64,000 bases of DNA, taken from positions 1 through 64,000 of the forward strand of contig JAAMPI010000041.1 of assembly GCA_013054445.1 (NCBI GenBank), in the 5' to 3' direction. Both the position numbers and the translations under genes were made by a program. The stretch comes from Cudoniella acicularis. Its lineage: Eukaryota; Ascomycota; Leotiomycetes; Helotiales; Helotiaceae. Positions within the stretch are counted from its first letter, which is position 1, and each line of letters opens with the position of its first letter. The notes below the pieces were generated by a model that did not search any database, had not been told where the DNA came from, and saw only the letters and a program-made list of their open reading frames with translations. Below, one piece after another: positions 35,716 through 48,461 of the stretch.

Positions 35716-37239
35716 CTAGATGTAGATATAGCAGAAAGGACCTTGCACCGTGCTCATAACATTCTTCATTTGAATTGGCGATCCAGCAGCATATCCCACG
35801 TTGATGTAGTCTTCCAGAGTGGTGTTCGCGGATGGAGGACTGTTGAGCATGGTGTTGGTGCCTGATAATGCGTATTGGCGGTTGACGGGATCGAGAGCTT
35901 GCCTGTTTATTGGTTAGCACGATGAGGAATTTGATTAAGGATAAGTGTTTGAGGACGGAAGTTTGTGTGAAAGAGAGGGGCTTACCATAATGTCCAAAGA
36001 CGATCGACTTGTCCGTGATGGAGATAGAAAGCGGGATCTCCTGGAGAGGTGAAGATATCCGCACCGGGGTCACCACTGTGATTATGTTAGTTATTTTATC
36101 GGTGAGAAAAGTGTAGATCGAGTAATCTTACGCAATCGTGAAGTGACCACCACCGTGGGGGCCAAGATCACCACTTCCAGGTGGTCCTTCCAAGTTGTTT
36201 TGGAAATCGAAAATGGTTGGTGTATCAATCATGAGTTCTTGAAGAAAATATCAGTCATCGTATCTCAAAATTAATTGGAGAGAAGTCATACCAAAGATCC
36301 TGGTGTAGTTGCACCATTTTTGCGAGGGATATGGACCAACATCTCGCTTGAGGCAGCGAGGATTGTAGCCAAACCCTCCATCTGGACCGGGAACACCAGT
36401 CGACAAACCGATGGGGCCAAGGTTGACAGTCATGTTTGAGAAAGGACCAGTTTGGACACAGCCACCACCGTATCCAGGAGGAAGATAAATTGTGGGGTTG
36501 CTGCTTCCAGCGGGAGGGGCAAGAGTCAGCCCAGGATGACCTGGAATGTATTCGCCCCTGTCACCCATGCTGTAGGCACTGCCATCGAAGATTGGGGAGT
36601 CTTGGGGTGCATTAGCCCATTTTGACCAGTCCCAGTACTGAGGGTAATTAGCTTCTATTTGGAGTGAGGTTTGAAGTGAGACAAACTGGTTGGTAACCTG
36701 TGTAGCCGCACTCGTTGCGGAGAGCTTGCTCATATTCCCAGATGTAATTTCTGTGCCATCCGAGGAACGTTCCACTGTAGTGGATGAAGAGAGTCTGATT
36801 CTGATGTGTTGCTACAAAATCATCAAACTGTAGTAATGTTAGTGCATTGAAAAGTCATTATTGAATGGCATTCATACTCTAGACCTCACACCTGGCACCA
36901 ATGAAGTGGGAGTAAGCGCCGTCTTGTTTTGAAGACAGAGCACCGCATCAGTGTACGACTTCCTTTGCGCTGGTGAAAGCGATCCACTGTTAGAAGTTAG
37001 ATTAAGAACCCAGTGTTTCAAAGAGCAACTTACAATTCCTGTCGAATGGCGATGTTGTTGATGGTACAACTGGCTTGAATGCCACGTTTTGCAAGTGCTG
37101 CCTCATCAGCTTGAAGCTGAGCTAAGACATTATTGGATGCTTGAGCCAAAAGAGCTGTGAGATCAGCAGCAGAATCTGCCCTAGCGCCTGAAGTAAGGCA
37201 TGCGAATCCAGCCAAGGCGGAAAGAACGAAGGACTTCAT
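35716..37239 (-). CDS. Secreted tyrosinase (type-3 copper oxidase)
   Basis: Seven exons (37034-37239, 36890-36986, 36687-36827, 36292-36637, 36132-36237, 35986-36075, 35716-35902) join in phase to 390 residues. The start ATG 37239 gives a signal peptide (MKSFVLSALAGFACLTSG). The CuA region has FVATHQNQTLFIHYSGTFL, GWHRNYIWEYEQALRNECG and YWDWSKW. The CuB region has DLGPHGGGHFTI, GDPAFYLHHGQVDRLW and TLWQ. A short Cys-containing end (QGPFCYIYI) follows, without the long C-terminal lid of animal-type or mushroom enzymes. The protein would oxidise phenols or aminophenols outside the cell, for example in pigment or defence chemistry. All splice sites are GT...AG and no lesion was seen. The ATG of the longer frame at 37293 lies 18 codons upstream and is less likely. 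Confidence 0.93.
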
Positions 37240-39756
37240 TCTGTCGACTGTATATATTGAAGTTGTCTTGAGAAGTGAGGTCGATTGAGACAACTTGAGC
37301 GGGTTGACATCTTACGTGAGGAAATTGAAGCATTATATAAGGGAATAGGGAGCCCTGGCCTGCAGATCAATAAGTGAGGCATCAGCAAGTACTGTAGTAC
37401 GTATTGCTCGTCTATCTTGGGGCAACGGCCGCTGTGAGCAATTCGCAGGGGAGCCTGAACGGATGCATCTAATATTGATTGTAGGGTTATCGACCACATG
37501 TCTTCCTAATGTTACTCTGTATCTCGCAAGTTCCTTGTTAGTGGGGGGAGATGTGCAGGTCCTGGGAAGGGGACTCTCTTCAGCTGCTAGGATACAACGT
37601 GGACGGCCCGTGGACCAGTTCCTCGGAAGAGGCTCGTATTACAACGGCATGTATTAATGTCTGAGGAGCGGACTGTTGGTTCGTCAATGTCGAAGAAACC
37701 ATGATGGAAGTACGAAATATCTGACGACATTTTGCTTCCCGCCCAGCAACTGGTGGTATCGTCCGCGGACGCCACTTCGGTCAACGATTTTGTATCATTT
37801 TCCAGAAGACAGAAAGACCACTTGAATTTAGCGCGTTGGTGTGAATGGCTACCGAATAATTGACAATGCTACTCGGTAAGTATATTTTAAGTCTGTCATC
37901 CGGCCTTTGTGGATCCTGGATCGCCCCGTAACTTGCACAGACAGCGGAGAACAAATTAAACATCAAATGAGAGTGTTTGAGGCAATCCAAAAGCTTAACC
38001 TTATTCAAACTTCCCAAATCACTTTCGCAGAGGTATCTCGTCTTTGGAACATTCTATGAAGAGGCGGCTTGCTTAGAATGTCTCGTACCGTGAACGAGGT
38101 TGGAACGTGGTGAACCAACCCGCCCCTATGGTTTGAGGTCACTATTTTGTGATGAGAAGCGATCTCACTTGCAGGATCCAATAACGCAGTAAGATCCACA
38201 GTTAGAACCTTCCCCGACCGGCTTCGTTACATCCCTTCCCCAGAAATTGGCCAGAGCTTCAGAAGAACCGTGGAATCGCCCATAAATTCCAGTTGAGCGG
38301 GGCGGGGAGCTCACGGCAGCTCGCTCCGTACCGTTGTCGAAGAAGTTTTTTTTCTGCACAGACAGTGCGCGGGACTGGGTTTTTCAAAAACTTCAATACG
38401 CCTCCGAAGGGGTCCGAGTGAGACCAACAGAAGGCGTCGCGGCCGATATGAGCAGCAGCAAAAGGTCTGGTGATTGGAGCTTTTGGAAAATCCGAAGTCC
38501 CTGGTAGAGTTGGAGAGGCTCCTGGTCCTGGTCCTGGTCCTATTGTTGGTACATCATTTTGCAACTTCCATGCACCCAACAAGCTGTATCTGGGTCTCGT
38601 CTCCGAAAGCCGGGCGCTCATCAACGTGTTGTCGTTGTTTGAAGACGAGGGACGGGACGAGGGGCGGAGAAAGTATTGTTTTGCGATACCGGTACCGGCA
38701 CGGAATCTGATGCGAGGGATGCCGTTCCTGAGGTCGGCTTCTATCGTGGGTCGCGGGACTCGCGGCCCGCAAAGGATGGGAGATGGAGAATCGGAGATGG
38801 GAACTCTCCGTGCATCGATGCTGAGTACTTGGTAGCCTTATTACTGAGCACGAAGCGCGAATGTGAAGACCTGAAGATTCTGACAGCTACAATCGCGTTC
38901 TGACACCTACGGAGGTCACGCCGGGGGTTCAGGGGTTCCCGTCATCGACGCCCACGACGCCCATCGTGCTGATGCGGGGAAATTATCTCCTCGTTCTTCA
39001 ACGATTCTCGCTTCTGTCCCGCCACCACCACTCAACCCCCCCCCTCCCCCCTGATTTATTTTATCAATTCGAATGAAGGAGATACCTCATCCATGTCAGT
39101 GGTAGCAAGCGAGTCTCAAGTCTCCAAATCGCTTATTGATGTAACCCTACAGTGTACTTCGTACTGTACAGCAGTACACAAATGCGCCACCAACGCAAAC
39201 AAAAAACTCATCTGCATAATGTATGCAGGGTGTATGTCTTTGCTACCTCCCTTCTGACCTGGGATCCCTACCGGTACATCCCTCCAGCTGAAGAACGCAC
39301 CGCGCTATGGCTTGTTGGAAGACAAGACAAACCGAAACGAATTCTTTCAGATGTCGCCGGTTCAACGGTTCAGAGATTCCGGGGTACGGCCTAGGTATTA
39401 TTTGACGCTTTCTCCGGGCTGCTCTCTATATTGTTAGGTGTGGCTGCGGTTCAGCACATTGGAAGCCTTTCCAATGGCTCGGCCGAGAAGTTCTCAACCG
39501 TCTGGACACACATCGCACTCGAGGGTTGATATTTCGTGGAAGGTCAGTGCGATGTAAGCTTCCAAAGCAGGAGAAGTATATGGCTTGGAACGATGGGAAG
39601 AAAGAGGCTGGCAATCTGATAAAGTTGTCTTGCTCTTTTGCATTCTTTGGATCAACACGCGATAATCACAACTCTCGAAACCTTCTCAACGCTCTGGCGT
39701 CAGCTTTTGTCGTTATTTGAATCACTCACGTTTAGGTTTACGGGAAAAACTTCAAA
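37240..39756. other. Intergenic, no supported gene
   Basis: The longest frames (38259-38624 minus, 38470-38835 plus) overlap each other on opposite strands, share the GGTCCT tandem at 38519-38538 and lack domains. The 39.0-kb region has a C-rich tract, and 39.1-39.7 kb probably includes the promoter of the next gene. Confidence 0.5.
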
Positions 39757-41165
39757 ATGTCTGATTCATCCAACCTCGGTGGAGCTGGTTTGCCCAATAT
39801 CGACCATGGACCAAAGCTTCTTGTTGCGACTCTAACAGTAACAGCCGTTGCTTTGGTCTCGGTTATCGCGAGGATGTATGTGAGGAAGTTTATCACCAAG
39901 TCTGTTGGATGGGATGACATAATTATGGTAGCTGCGATGGTAAGAAGGAACCCTTTTATCCGATATTCTTGACTGACTTTCCTGCAGACACTTTCCTTGG
40001 TTTCTGAGTTGATGGTGATTCCGGACGTCTACTATGGTGCAGGCCGTCACGCTGTGTATATAACGGATCCGAAAAAGTTGTCCTACGGTCTATACTTGAA
40101 CTTCATCAGCCAGCCATTCTTCCTTGTCGCAGTTGTCTTGGTCAAAGTAAGCGTTGGCCTCTTCCTGTTGCGATTGACACCAGCTCGATTCTTCCACCGC
40201 TTCATATGGTGCATGCAAGCTTTCATGGCCACCTACACCACGATTGCTCTTTGTAAGTGACGAAATGAAACGAAATGGCCAGATTCTAACTCACTGTAAT
40301 AGGCACAATCTTAACACAATGTAGACCTCTCAGTGTTATTTGGGATCCGACGGTTAAGGAGGCTGTGTGCTTCTCGCCAATGGGTCTTCGCGCATGTGCA
40401 TATTTCAATGCAGGTACGTGCTACTCAATCTGCTACTGTAGCATCGACCAACAAAATCATCCAACTAACACTTGATAGCATGTGGGATTACCGCCGATCT
40501 TGTTTTTGCTCTGCTTCCTATTCCAATTCTATGGAAGGTCAAGATCAACTCCCGTGTCAAGCTCGCTCTTTGCTTCATCCTTAGCCTAGGTTTATTGTGC
40601 GTCAACCCCTCCTATTCCCCAAAACACCACAAGACCACCTTTCCTTTTCCCAAAAGAAACAAGAATAGTTACAATACTAACATTTCCATTCACACACAGT
40701 GCAACCGCCGCATGCTGCGTAAAGGTATACTACCTCACTTTTTTCGGTCGATACAACGACTTCCTCTGGGACAGCGTCGACATCACAATTTGGACATCCT
40801 GCGAACTCAACATCGGCATCTTCGCCGCATCAATCGCAACCTTACGCCCCCTATTCCGCGCAGCCTTTCAGGGCTCAACGGCCGCTACGGCAAAATACGG
40901 AGTGAGCGGGGATCAGAAGTCAATCGATAAGAGCGGCTTTGTAAAGCATATAAGCAACTCGGGTGGTGTGAGCAAAAGCAGGGTTGGGCGCGGGAGCGCC
41001 AGCGATGTCGATGACGACTTTGAAATGTATGGAAGCGTTATAGCTGCTGGTCGGAAGCGAGTAGACCGCGATAACGAGTCTGAGGAGAGCATTTTGCAGA
41101 GTCCTGGGATTATGAAGACGATGCAAGTAGATGTTTCTATTGATGAGGGGAAGACATTGGGATGA
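39757..41165 (+). CDS. Rhodopsin-domain (SAT4/Pth11-like) integral membrane protein
   Basis: Five exons (39757-39939, 39988-40252, 40303-40413, 40479-40596, 40700-41165) give 380 residues in phase. Seven hydrophobic segments can be traced. Family motifs are present: VGWDDIIMVAAM after helix 1, YGAGRHAVYITDP, SQPFFLVAVVLVKVSVGLF, CRPLSVIWDP, DLVFALLPIPILWKVKINSR, LTFFGRYNDFLWDS, and SCELNIGIFAASIATLRPLF. A hydrophilic, acidic cytosolic tail follows (about 90 residues). The family includes Pth11-like receptors proposed to sense surfaces or signals, although most members are uncharacterised. No CFEM cysteine domain is present at the N-terminus. The gene lies alone, with gene-poor stretches on both sides. 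Confidence 0.92.
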
Positions 41166-42478
41166 GAAAATGGAGTTCTCTTGTAATTGTTCTATTAACC
41201 TTTTCATAAAATATACACTTAAAGCAGGTGCGTTTCATACTTCGTTAGCGCCTGTCACTCGATGAAGAGGCAGCACAAGAGAACAGAAGCTTGTCAGGGG
41301 AACACGTGATCGGCACTTCTCTCAAATCGTGAATTTTCACAAGCCTTATTTCGACACAAGACTTGAGCGATTACATTTACAAATAAATCGCTCTATGTAT
41401 TCTCTCTTCTGTACTTCTCTATGTAAATCAAAATCACTTCTTCAAAAAGTACATAAAAACACGTGAGGGTGTGGATATAGAAGAGCTCGCTTGAGCTTTG
41501 GAAACTCCACCAGTTCTCTGATCTCACTTTGCAACCTCAAAGCTTCGTAACAATAGGAAAGACACCGCTTTCACCCAACGAAAACATTTTTGTGTTTTTC
41601 TACTCTCCCACACTTTAAACTTTAATTTTGTTCTTTGGGTGAAGGTCAACACTCCATTTTTGGCGCGGCGTCTATTTAGTGCATCTCGCTAAAATAGAGG
41701 GTTTCATCCGGTCCTTCTGCCATCCGAATTCTCGGACGTCAAATGTCGCCTCATGTCAATAGCGTTTCAAACATCAGGTCGCCGTTCTCCTCGACCTTTA
41801 TCGCCAGCAAGCGCCTTCATCAGATAATCGCAGCACTGTCTTCTCTTTTAATCTCAGATCATCAGATCATCAGGTCATCAGATAATATCGTACCATATTC
41901 TTTGGCCTTCAATTGAAATTTCTTCCTTCCACCTGCTTGCGCCCTCGGTTCGATCTCACGAACATGGCCAGTCTGGCAAGGGGATCGTCTCATATCCGCG
42001 CTTAGATCTTATCTTTAACACGCTTTGTCGCAGAACTCCTCGATCGCTACGTGCAACGTTTGACCAACTCGGAATCCAACATGGAAGTGCCCAAGCACAC
42101 ACTGCCAAGCAACAGATAGCAGCGGCTGAGCCGCAGATTCCCAGCTATCCGGTGCATATTTTGTCTCGTCCCTCCCTAGAAGGTTTCGTCCCATGAAATA
42201 CTTCAGTAGAAATCAGACCACTTTTTCTTGGGAGTTCTAGCCATCTTCTTTCACTCTCGCCTTTCTCATTCCTGCATACTCTTCTACGTTCTTTCAGTGT
42301 TGGAACTACTTTCATTCATCCGATCGTTGCTGGCCAACCAAACAATCATATCTAATCACTAATACACACCCTCATTCTTTTTGCCAAGGGCGCACCGCAT
42401 ATACTTCTTCAGTCACGAACGCATCAAACGAACCCACTTCACTTCTCTTGGCAGCTTACCTACCTACCTACCGTCAAT
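41166..42478. other. Intergenic and long 5' region
   Basis: Contains short direct repeats (cagatcatcagatcatcagg near 41860-41885) and pyrimidine-rich sequence with cctacctacctacc just before the next start. No supported gene. Confidence 0.55.
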
Positions 42479-42754
42479 ATGGGTCAAAATCTTTCACTCC
42501 AATCAGTCACAGCATCCTCGAATCTGACCGCAGATGTCTTCTCCCCGGAGGATGAGTTCAATACCAGGAATCTGGGCCTCATGTGGCTTGGATCAATTTA
42601 TGGAATGGCCATGATCTGGTCAACGGTACTACTTGTTGACCGTTGGAGGGGACCGAGAGAGGACCGACCCACGGGAGCTGCATCGGTACTAGCGGCTATA
42701 TTGATGTCGACAGCGTGGCCATTGGTTTTTGTGTACCTGATCATGTCGAGTTAA
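42479..42754 (+). CDS. Small two-helix membrane protein, unknown function
   Basis: An intronless frame of 91 codons starts at 42479 (MGQNLSLQSVTASSN) after a pyrimidine-rich leader ending in a favourable tcaatATGG context. Two hydrophobic helices are visible, LGLMWLGSIYGMAMIWSTVL and VLAAILMSTAWPLVFVYLIM, with a charged loop (DRWRGPREDRPTG) between them. Gly2 with Ser6 matches the N-myristoylation pattern. An acidic segment (SPEDEFNTRN) precedes the first helix. No family known to me matches. The clear membrane topology and leader support a real gene. An overlapping 159-codon frame at 42643-43122 has poorer composition. Confidence 0.6.
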   Translation: MGQNLSLQSVTASSNLTADVFSPEDEFNTRNLGLMWLGSIYGMAMIWSTVLLVDRWRGPREDRPTGAASVLAAILMSTAWPLVFVYLIMSS

Positions 42755-44756
42755 CCACCTTTTTCTTGGAATTTTGTGGAGGAGGGAAGGAGGGGGGTTC
42801 AAACTCGAAAACCAGGATGTTGTGGTTCATTTTGATGTTGGACATTTTGTGTTGGATGGCGTTTGCGTTGATTCCAGCTTTGGTGGTGTTAGATGCGGCA
42901 GTGGGGTTACTGTACAGGGCGCATGTTAGAGAAGAGCTAGATGAGACTTTTGCGCGAGTTGATTCACGGTACTTCCTAGAAATTCCAAGCGAATTCAATG
43001 GGTTTACTCCTTTTTTGTACGAAGTAAATATTGGGTTAGCATTCATCAGCAACAAGAATATGATCCTAGCTTTGGCTCCAGTTAATGTTTATCCTCATCA
43101 CCTCGAACCAACTGCTGGTTAAATATGCTTCCGCAATTTGATTTAGCTGTCCTGGAACTCTTCAACGAACTGAAGTTCGAGAACGGCACATGATAGGCAC
43201 GAAAAATGATCAGGTCTCGGAGCAATTCTCAACCTTGCAGATTACACTCAGGTAAGTTATAGACTAGAAGACTCTCCAACTTTTAACCTGTACTTTAAAA
43301 ATCTATAGCCTCAAACTCTCCGAACTCGAGCTTTTCCATCGAAGTGGGTGTCACGTGCCACCCCTTTCGGGACAAGCGCGGAAACCCTCCCAGCCCGAGT
43401 CAACTCACTTCTTCAGCAGTTCCGGATCAAACCTTCTCCTACAACTTTTCATCCCAAGCGACAATGCAGTAAAACAACCACTCAACACACCGATCGAACA
43501 TCAGGCAATCAATGGAATAACCTTAAACCCGGAAGTTTATCATCAGATTAGGAACCTTCACTGCCTAAAGACCCGATCTCTAAAAATGGCGCACCTCATC
43601 GGACGAAAAGCGACCCTACATTTCCACAGCCACCGTTCCCCGCTTTTTGCTATATGCATGTCATATCGAAACCCCTGAGCATGCGATGCCTAAGATCTGG
43701 ACACGCCGCACGACTGTGGCGAGGACATGTTGTGAGTCGCGCATTCAGCCTTCCAAGGTTGTATGGCTAAACAAGTGTGGAGCTTTTTTGTCTGCCGATT
43801 GTACACGCCTTGTTGGGCTTTTCTATTCCTTCCCTATATTCTCTTTGCTACTTGGATAGTTCCAAGTCCTTGATATTGTACATGGCTGCGAAATATCCAT
43901 GATCTACAGATCGACTCTTGGAATTCCGAGTGTCTGGATTTGGGTCGTTCAGAGTTTGGATCAATTGCGAATTTTCCAGAACGAGCAGAGGCACCACTTG
44001 TGCCGAGTACCGCATACTCGGAGTAGCCATATTGCTGCAGGACGATGGTAACATTGAAGGATCTGACATTATATTATATTCTCTTGGTACTCGTGTTAGC
44101 GTATTCTGGCCAGTTATGTTCTCTTCAGCCAGTCTACTTCCTCTTGTGATCTGTGCATACGGCCAAAAGGGCCAGGCCTCTTGGGTGTGGTTGTGTGAAA
44201 TTTCCTTCTCCACATTACCTCTACTGCATTATAACATATTAAATTGTTGGTACAAATGCCAGTCAAGTGTCCACATGGCGTCCTTGCCAAGGGAGGCCTC
44301 GGATATGCTGCAGTAATTGTCATTATACCCCCTCGGGTAACTCGAAAATTATCACCAAATCATTCTATACTCAAAAGACGTTAATTTGATTTTGTTAATG
44401 CCAAGCTGGTTTCTCACTACAATGTCAGCACGATCTCCTAATTGTGGCTTTTTTGTCTGTTTTGCGCCTCAATTAATACATAGCCTCGGGAACTTTTACT
44501 GCTAAAGGCGAAGACGGAGGATTCCCATCGCTACTTTTTATCTGGTATCTGCTCACTTGTGTCACATCGATCAGGCATCCTCCTTCGGAATCATAGAATC
44601 ACATTTTAGATTGCGGGGTATACTGAGATGTATAACCGGTGAAGTTCTTTCTACAGTTTCGATTCAATATAAATACATCCTCTCCCTACCCACCACACCA
44701 ACATTACCAATCGACATCAACACCTCATCCAATACCGCCAACCAACAAACCTCACC
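42755..44756. other. Intergenic
   Basis: Frames at 43848-44213 (minus) and 43918-44316 (plus) overlap on opposite strands and show no domain. A TATA-like tataaataca near 44669 and a CA-rich leader precede the next gene. Confidence 0.5.
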
Positions 44757-45227
44757 ATGCAATTCGCCACCATCCTCACCTTCCTGACCGTTGGGGCCCT
44801 CGCTAGCCCAGCAGTCCAAGCCCCAGCCAAGGAAGTCAAGTGCGAAATCGTACACATCGACTCGGACGCCGACGGAATCGACTGCACACTTTACCCCTCC
44901 AAAGCCGTCCGCTACAACGGCACCGACAACACTATCATCAAGCACTTCAAGGAGAAGACTAGCCACCGATTCAACTGCTATGTTAAGGGTGATAAGGTCA
45001 AGGGTATTAAGGCTTGGGATTATGCGAATGAGGAAGGATGTTTTGTTCCAGGGTATTATACTGATGATAAGTGTACTGATGGTATGTGCATTCTCTCTCC
45101 CTTTTTAAACTTGTTTCTGGGCAAGGAGCCTTGAACTCATGGCTAATTATCACGTTTAGACTTCCTCGGCAAGTGTGCCTGGTGGGTCGATCCACCTGTC
45201 ACTGGAGGTAATGGAGCAAACTTGTAG
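44757..45227 (+). CDS. Small secreted cysteine-containing protein
   Basis: Two exons (44757-45081, 45160-45227; intron GTATGT...TTTAG, 78 bases) encode 130 residues. The start MQFATILTFLTVGALASPAV is a signal peptide with probable cleavage after ALA or VQA. The mature part has six cysteines in KCEIV, DCTLY, NCYVK, GCFVP, KCTDD and KCAWW, which could form three disulfides, and one N-glycosylation site (NGT). The end is WWVDPPVTGGNGANL. The small size, signal peptide and even cysteine count fit the general profile of fungal secreted or effector-like proteins, but no function can be inferred. A TATA-like box and CA-rich leader lie upstream. Confidence 0.8.
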
Positions 45228-46656
45228 ATTCAAAAACAAGAAATCACTCAAAGGGAGTCTTGTGAAGTCGCCGATACCTGCTTAATTCCATGTCCATAAA
45301 AAAAACCCGTGGTACAAAAAATGGAGTGAAATGGATTGATTGATTGGATTATACATAAACCAAAAAAAAAAAGTCTTCCTAAACATTACCGTGATTTCTC
45401 CCGTCGCGCAGTTTCAACCCACGTTACTATATATCTTCTTTCCAAAAGCAAAATTAGTTCTCGCTCGATCAAAATCTTCCATCTTCAACTACAGTTCCAG
45501 TTCTAACTATGATTATATTTCCGGTTTCCTCGAGGCATGGGCACCCACCCTCCACCTACCAAGTGATTTTACAAAAATTACTCACGCAAACTATCATCAA
45601 CTCAAATAATATCAATCCACCCCACTTCCAACCACTTCACAATCGCCGAATTCAGCCCATACGAAGAGCCAACTACCAGTCCAAGATAAACCTAACTCAC
45701 CTAACAGAAAAAATGAAAAGCACCCTTATCACAACAATTCAGTGAGGTACGTCACCCTCCAATAAAAAGCACTTTACCTGCACTTTAAGTCACTTTACTA
45801 TACTTTATAGTAAATTTTTATATTAGGAGTATGGTGGGTACCCCTGAAGGTCAGTAGGCAGCAGCGTCGGCATTTGTGCTGCGTGTGGGTGTAGATGCAG
45901 TAGATCAGACCAGCTGTGCGTTCCGGGATGTGAGGGGTGTGTGGAGACACTGGAGGGAAAGGTGGTGGGGAGCGAGAGAGATACTGTGTGTGGGTGTGGG
46001 TGATAAGAGGTTCCGATGAGGCAAGTCTTGCCGATATGCGACCTCTCCACAACCAATCTACTTTATTAATTTGTCAAGCGCAGGAGGTACACCGTACACG
46101 GAAAATCAAAGCATATATGCATTAACACAGAAGGTGTTGTATTTGTTAAAAGTGGATGTGAAGTTTTTGGGACGAGGAGAAGGTAAGTTAAAAACTGAGA
46201 AAGAGAAAAAAAGAAGGAATATATAAGTAGGGATTATGTGGGAAAAGTAGGAAGGGAAATATATAGTATAGTGAAAGGATGAAGGAGACTTACGCTGCTA
46301 AGGTTTGAGGAATATTTTAAGGTGTTGAAGTGGTTGCTGTTACGAATTGGTTGGCAATCGGTGACCGGTCGAGACTTGGTTTTAACTTTTAAATAAGAGT
46401 TTAGTACGGGAGTTGTGCCTTTAGAAAGGAAGTAAATTATGTTTATTTCATTTAGTTAGTAAGAGAGCCTTGGTGTAAAGCTTCCGGATAAAGTGGGGCT
46501 AGTACCTTGGGTAAGGATGTTGTTTTGGTATCGGGAAATCTTTGACAACTTTCTTCTTAGGGGTTTACAAGAAACCACAGAAGTACACGATCCCATGGAA
46601 TACATACTTCAAGGAATATAATTTTGTTGTATATTTGTAATTGTGGGTTGGCACTT
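45228..46656. other. Intergenic
   Basis: AT-rich sequence with GT-rich tracts (gtgtgtgggtgtgggtg near 45985). No supported gene. Confidence 0.55.
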
Positions 46657-48050
46657 CTATACCTCAACTATCTTATCGTCATCTTCATCTTCATCTTCAT
46701 TCCCCTCAGGTTCTTGACTAGCCCAATTCCCCACCGCTCCACCCATTTGAGGCCGCGACGCAGAAACCTTAGCAGGATTCCTCACCAGCGCAGACATCCC
46801 CTCATCAACTTTCTCCTCGCCCTCCTCGTCCCTCATCAACACTTGCACAAACCTCTCGCAAACCTCTCTCAACTCATCATGTTCCACCCGCAGATGCGTT
46901 TCTCGGATAATCGGATACACCTTTACCTCCCTCATTTTATCCCTTCCTTCTCTTGTAGTCGTCAGCAACATGAGCGTCTCAACATGCGTCTGGATAATCG
47001 TAGGATCCGGATCTCGTTTCTTGTCTGGAGGGAGAAGTTGCAGGTCAGGAAGCATGTCCATTGTTTCCTCCTCGTCGTATTCCTCGTTTCCCGTTATGGG
47101 TAACAGCAGATATGGTAAAATGTTAACTTCGCCCTCGGCGAGAAAATCAGGATGGGCATCTATTTCGAATGCAACGTTTTTTATTGTGCCCGCCACGCCT
47201 TTCCGCCTTATATCCGATTTATGTTCTGTGAAGACCGTAAGTTTCGTAAGAGGTACAACATTGTCATATTCTTGTTTCGCGATAAAGTATTTTCGTCCCT
47301 CCTCTTGCTTGGCTAGATCTGCGAAGAGGTAGGAAAGATAGTCGTAATCGGCATCTTTATTGTATGTCCCATCGGCGCCTTTCACAAACAAATCAAGCAG
47401 CTGGTCAATAGCTTTGTTGTTCGAATTGAGGTCTTTCGGCGCAGGTCGCTCGAGCGTTATTATGTATTTGAGGTCATCCCATTTTGCCAGATTGGCCAGG
47501 AGCATCGAGAGAAGATTCGCATTGGGTTCGGAGGGGTTCTGGGAGAAATTAAGTTTTGTGGTCTGCAGCAGCAGCAGCAGCAGCAGGGTCTCGGTCGGGG
47601 AACTGACGTACAGTTATTCGACTTAACAAAGTTCCTATAAACTCTTTATCTAAGGCAAGGTTTCCCAGGACCTCCCGGTCGGTCGAGAGGTTTATCAAAA
47701 TCGTAATCGCATCTTTCGCAATTTGCTAGAAAGGGTATGAGTCTCGGTGTGTCGTAAAGCTTCTAGGGACGACTAACTTTGTAATCTCGCACTAATAACT
47801 TGAGATCTTTGACTGGCAGAAGCTGGTTCGTGTAGAATATCGAAGGCTGGGAGAGAGAGTATGGGACAAGATTTTCAACAGCTGAGGCGCATGTTAGCAA
47901 TGCTCTCGTGGTGGGGTCTTTGGTGGCTTACCAAGTTGTCGCACTTGCGTGTTACCGTGGGATATGAAATCCACAAGCTGTACAATCATGTTAGCAACCG
48001 TTTGGAAGCGCTCGAGTTGTCAGAGTTACCTCTTCTAGTTCTGTAGGCAT
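46657..48050 (-). CDS. HGH1: HGH1-type protein (eEF2 folding factor family)
   Basis: Five exons (48030-48050, 47932-47977, 47778-47881, 47612-47725, 46657-47538) join in phase to 388 residues, near the size of yeast Hgh1. It starts MPTELEELVDFISHGNTQVR and continues with armadillo-like helices: AVENLVPYSLSQPSIFYTNQ, DAITILINLSTDREVLGNLA, PNANLLSMLLANLAKWDDL, FADLAKQEEGRKYFI, GVAGTIKNVAFEIDAH, and LLPITGNEEYDEEE. DUF383- and DUF384-like regions can be followed. The tail is acidic (EPEGNEDEDEDDDKIVEV). In yeast the protein works with the TRiC chaperonin and Hsp90 in the folding of elongation factor 2. The first exon is only seven codons. Intron 4 contains a (CAG)7 run. Confidence 0.88.
47565..47587. 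repeat. (CAG)7 microsatellite in the last intron of the HGH1 gene
   Basis: Seven perfect CAG units on the plus strand. On the transcript they read CTG and lie upstream of the acceptor at 47538. Confidence 0.9.
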
Positions 48051-48461
48051 TGTGAAAAACGTTGTGTGTTTGTCGCTTTTTGCCTCGAGCTTACAAGAAT
48101 TTTGGAGGGGCCATGACTAGCGTGGAGTTTTCTGCCACCGCCTTTCCCCCCCTCACCAACACCCCCCTAAACCCCTTTTCCTGTTTCGATTCGGATTCTT
48201 GTGGCTCGCAAAACAAAACATCCTTTAGGTTTTGAAACAAAAAGTTGCAACGCATGCATGAAAAGTCAACTTGGAGAAAACTCTAAGCGGGAAGTAAATT
48301 GGTATCTAGAAATACAAGCTAAAAACTGGTAAGGTTACCATACAAATAATCCCGGCCGAACCATATTCCTTGACAGTATCCTATTGTCACCGTTTCCCCA
48401 AATTGACTCCATACCAAAAGCCCCAAAGTTTCAATCAAGCAATTTGCAAATGCTGCAGAAA
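48051..48461. other. Intergenic
   Basis: Spacer between the HGH1 gene start and the 3' end of the next minus-strand gene. Probably promoter of the former. Nothing else seen. Confidence 0.5.

Noticed and set aside
38259..38835. Overlapping frames on both strands, one with a GAWKL word recalling lipocalin-like proteins
   Set aside because: Both depend on the same GGTCCT tandem, and no further conserved motif or splice structure follows.
42643..43122. 159-codon frame overlapping the small membrane protein
   Set aside because: The 91-codon frame has the better start context and clear paired helices. The longer one looks like its out-of-frame shadow and 3' flank.
43848..44316. Opposed frames of 121 and 132 codons
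   Set aside because: They overlap on opposite strands with no domain, signal peptide or splice support.
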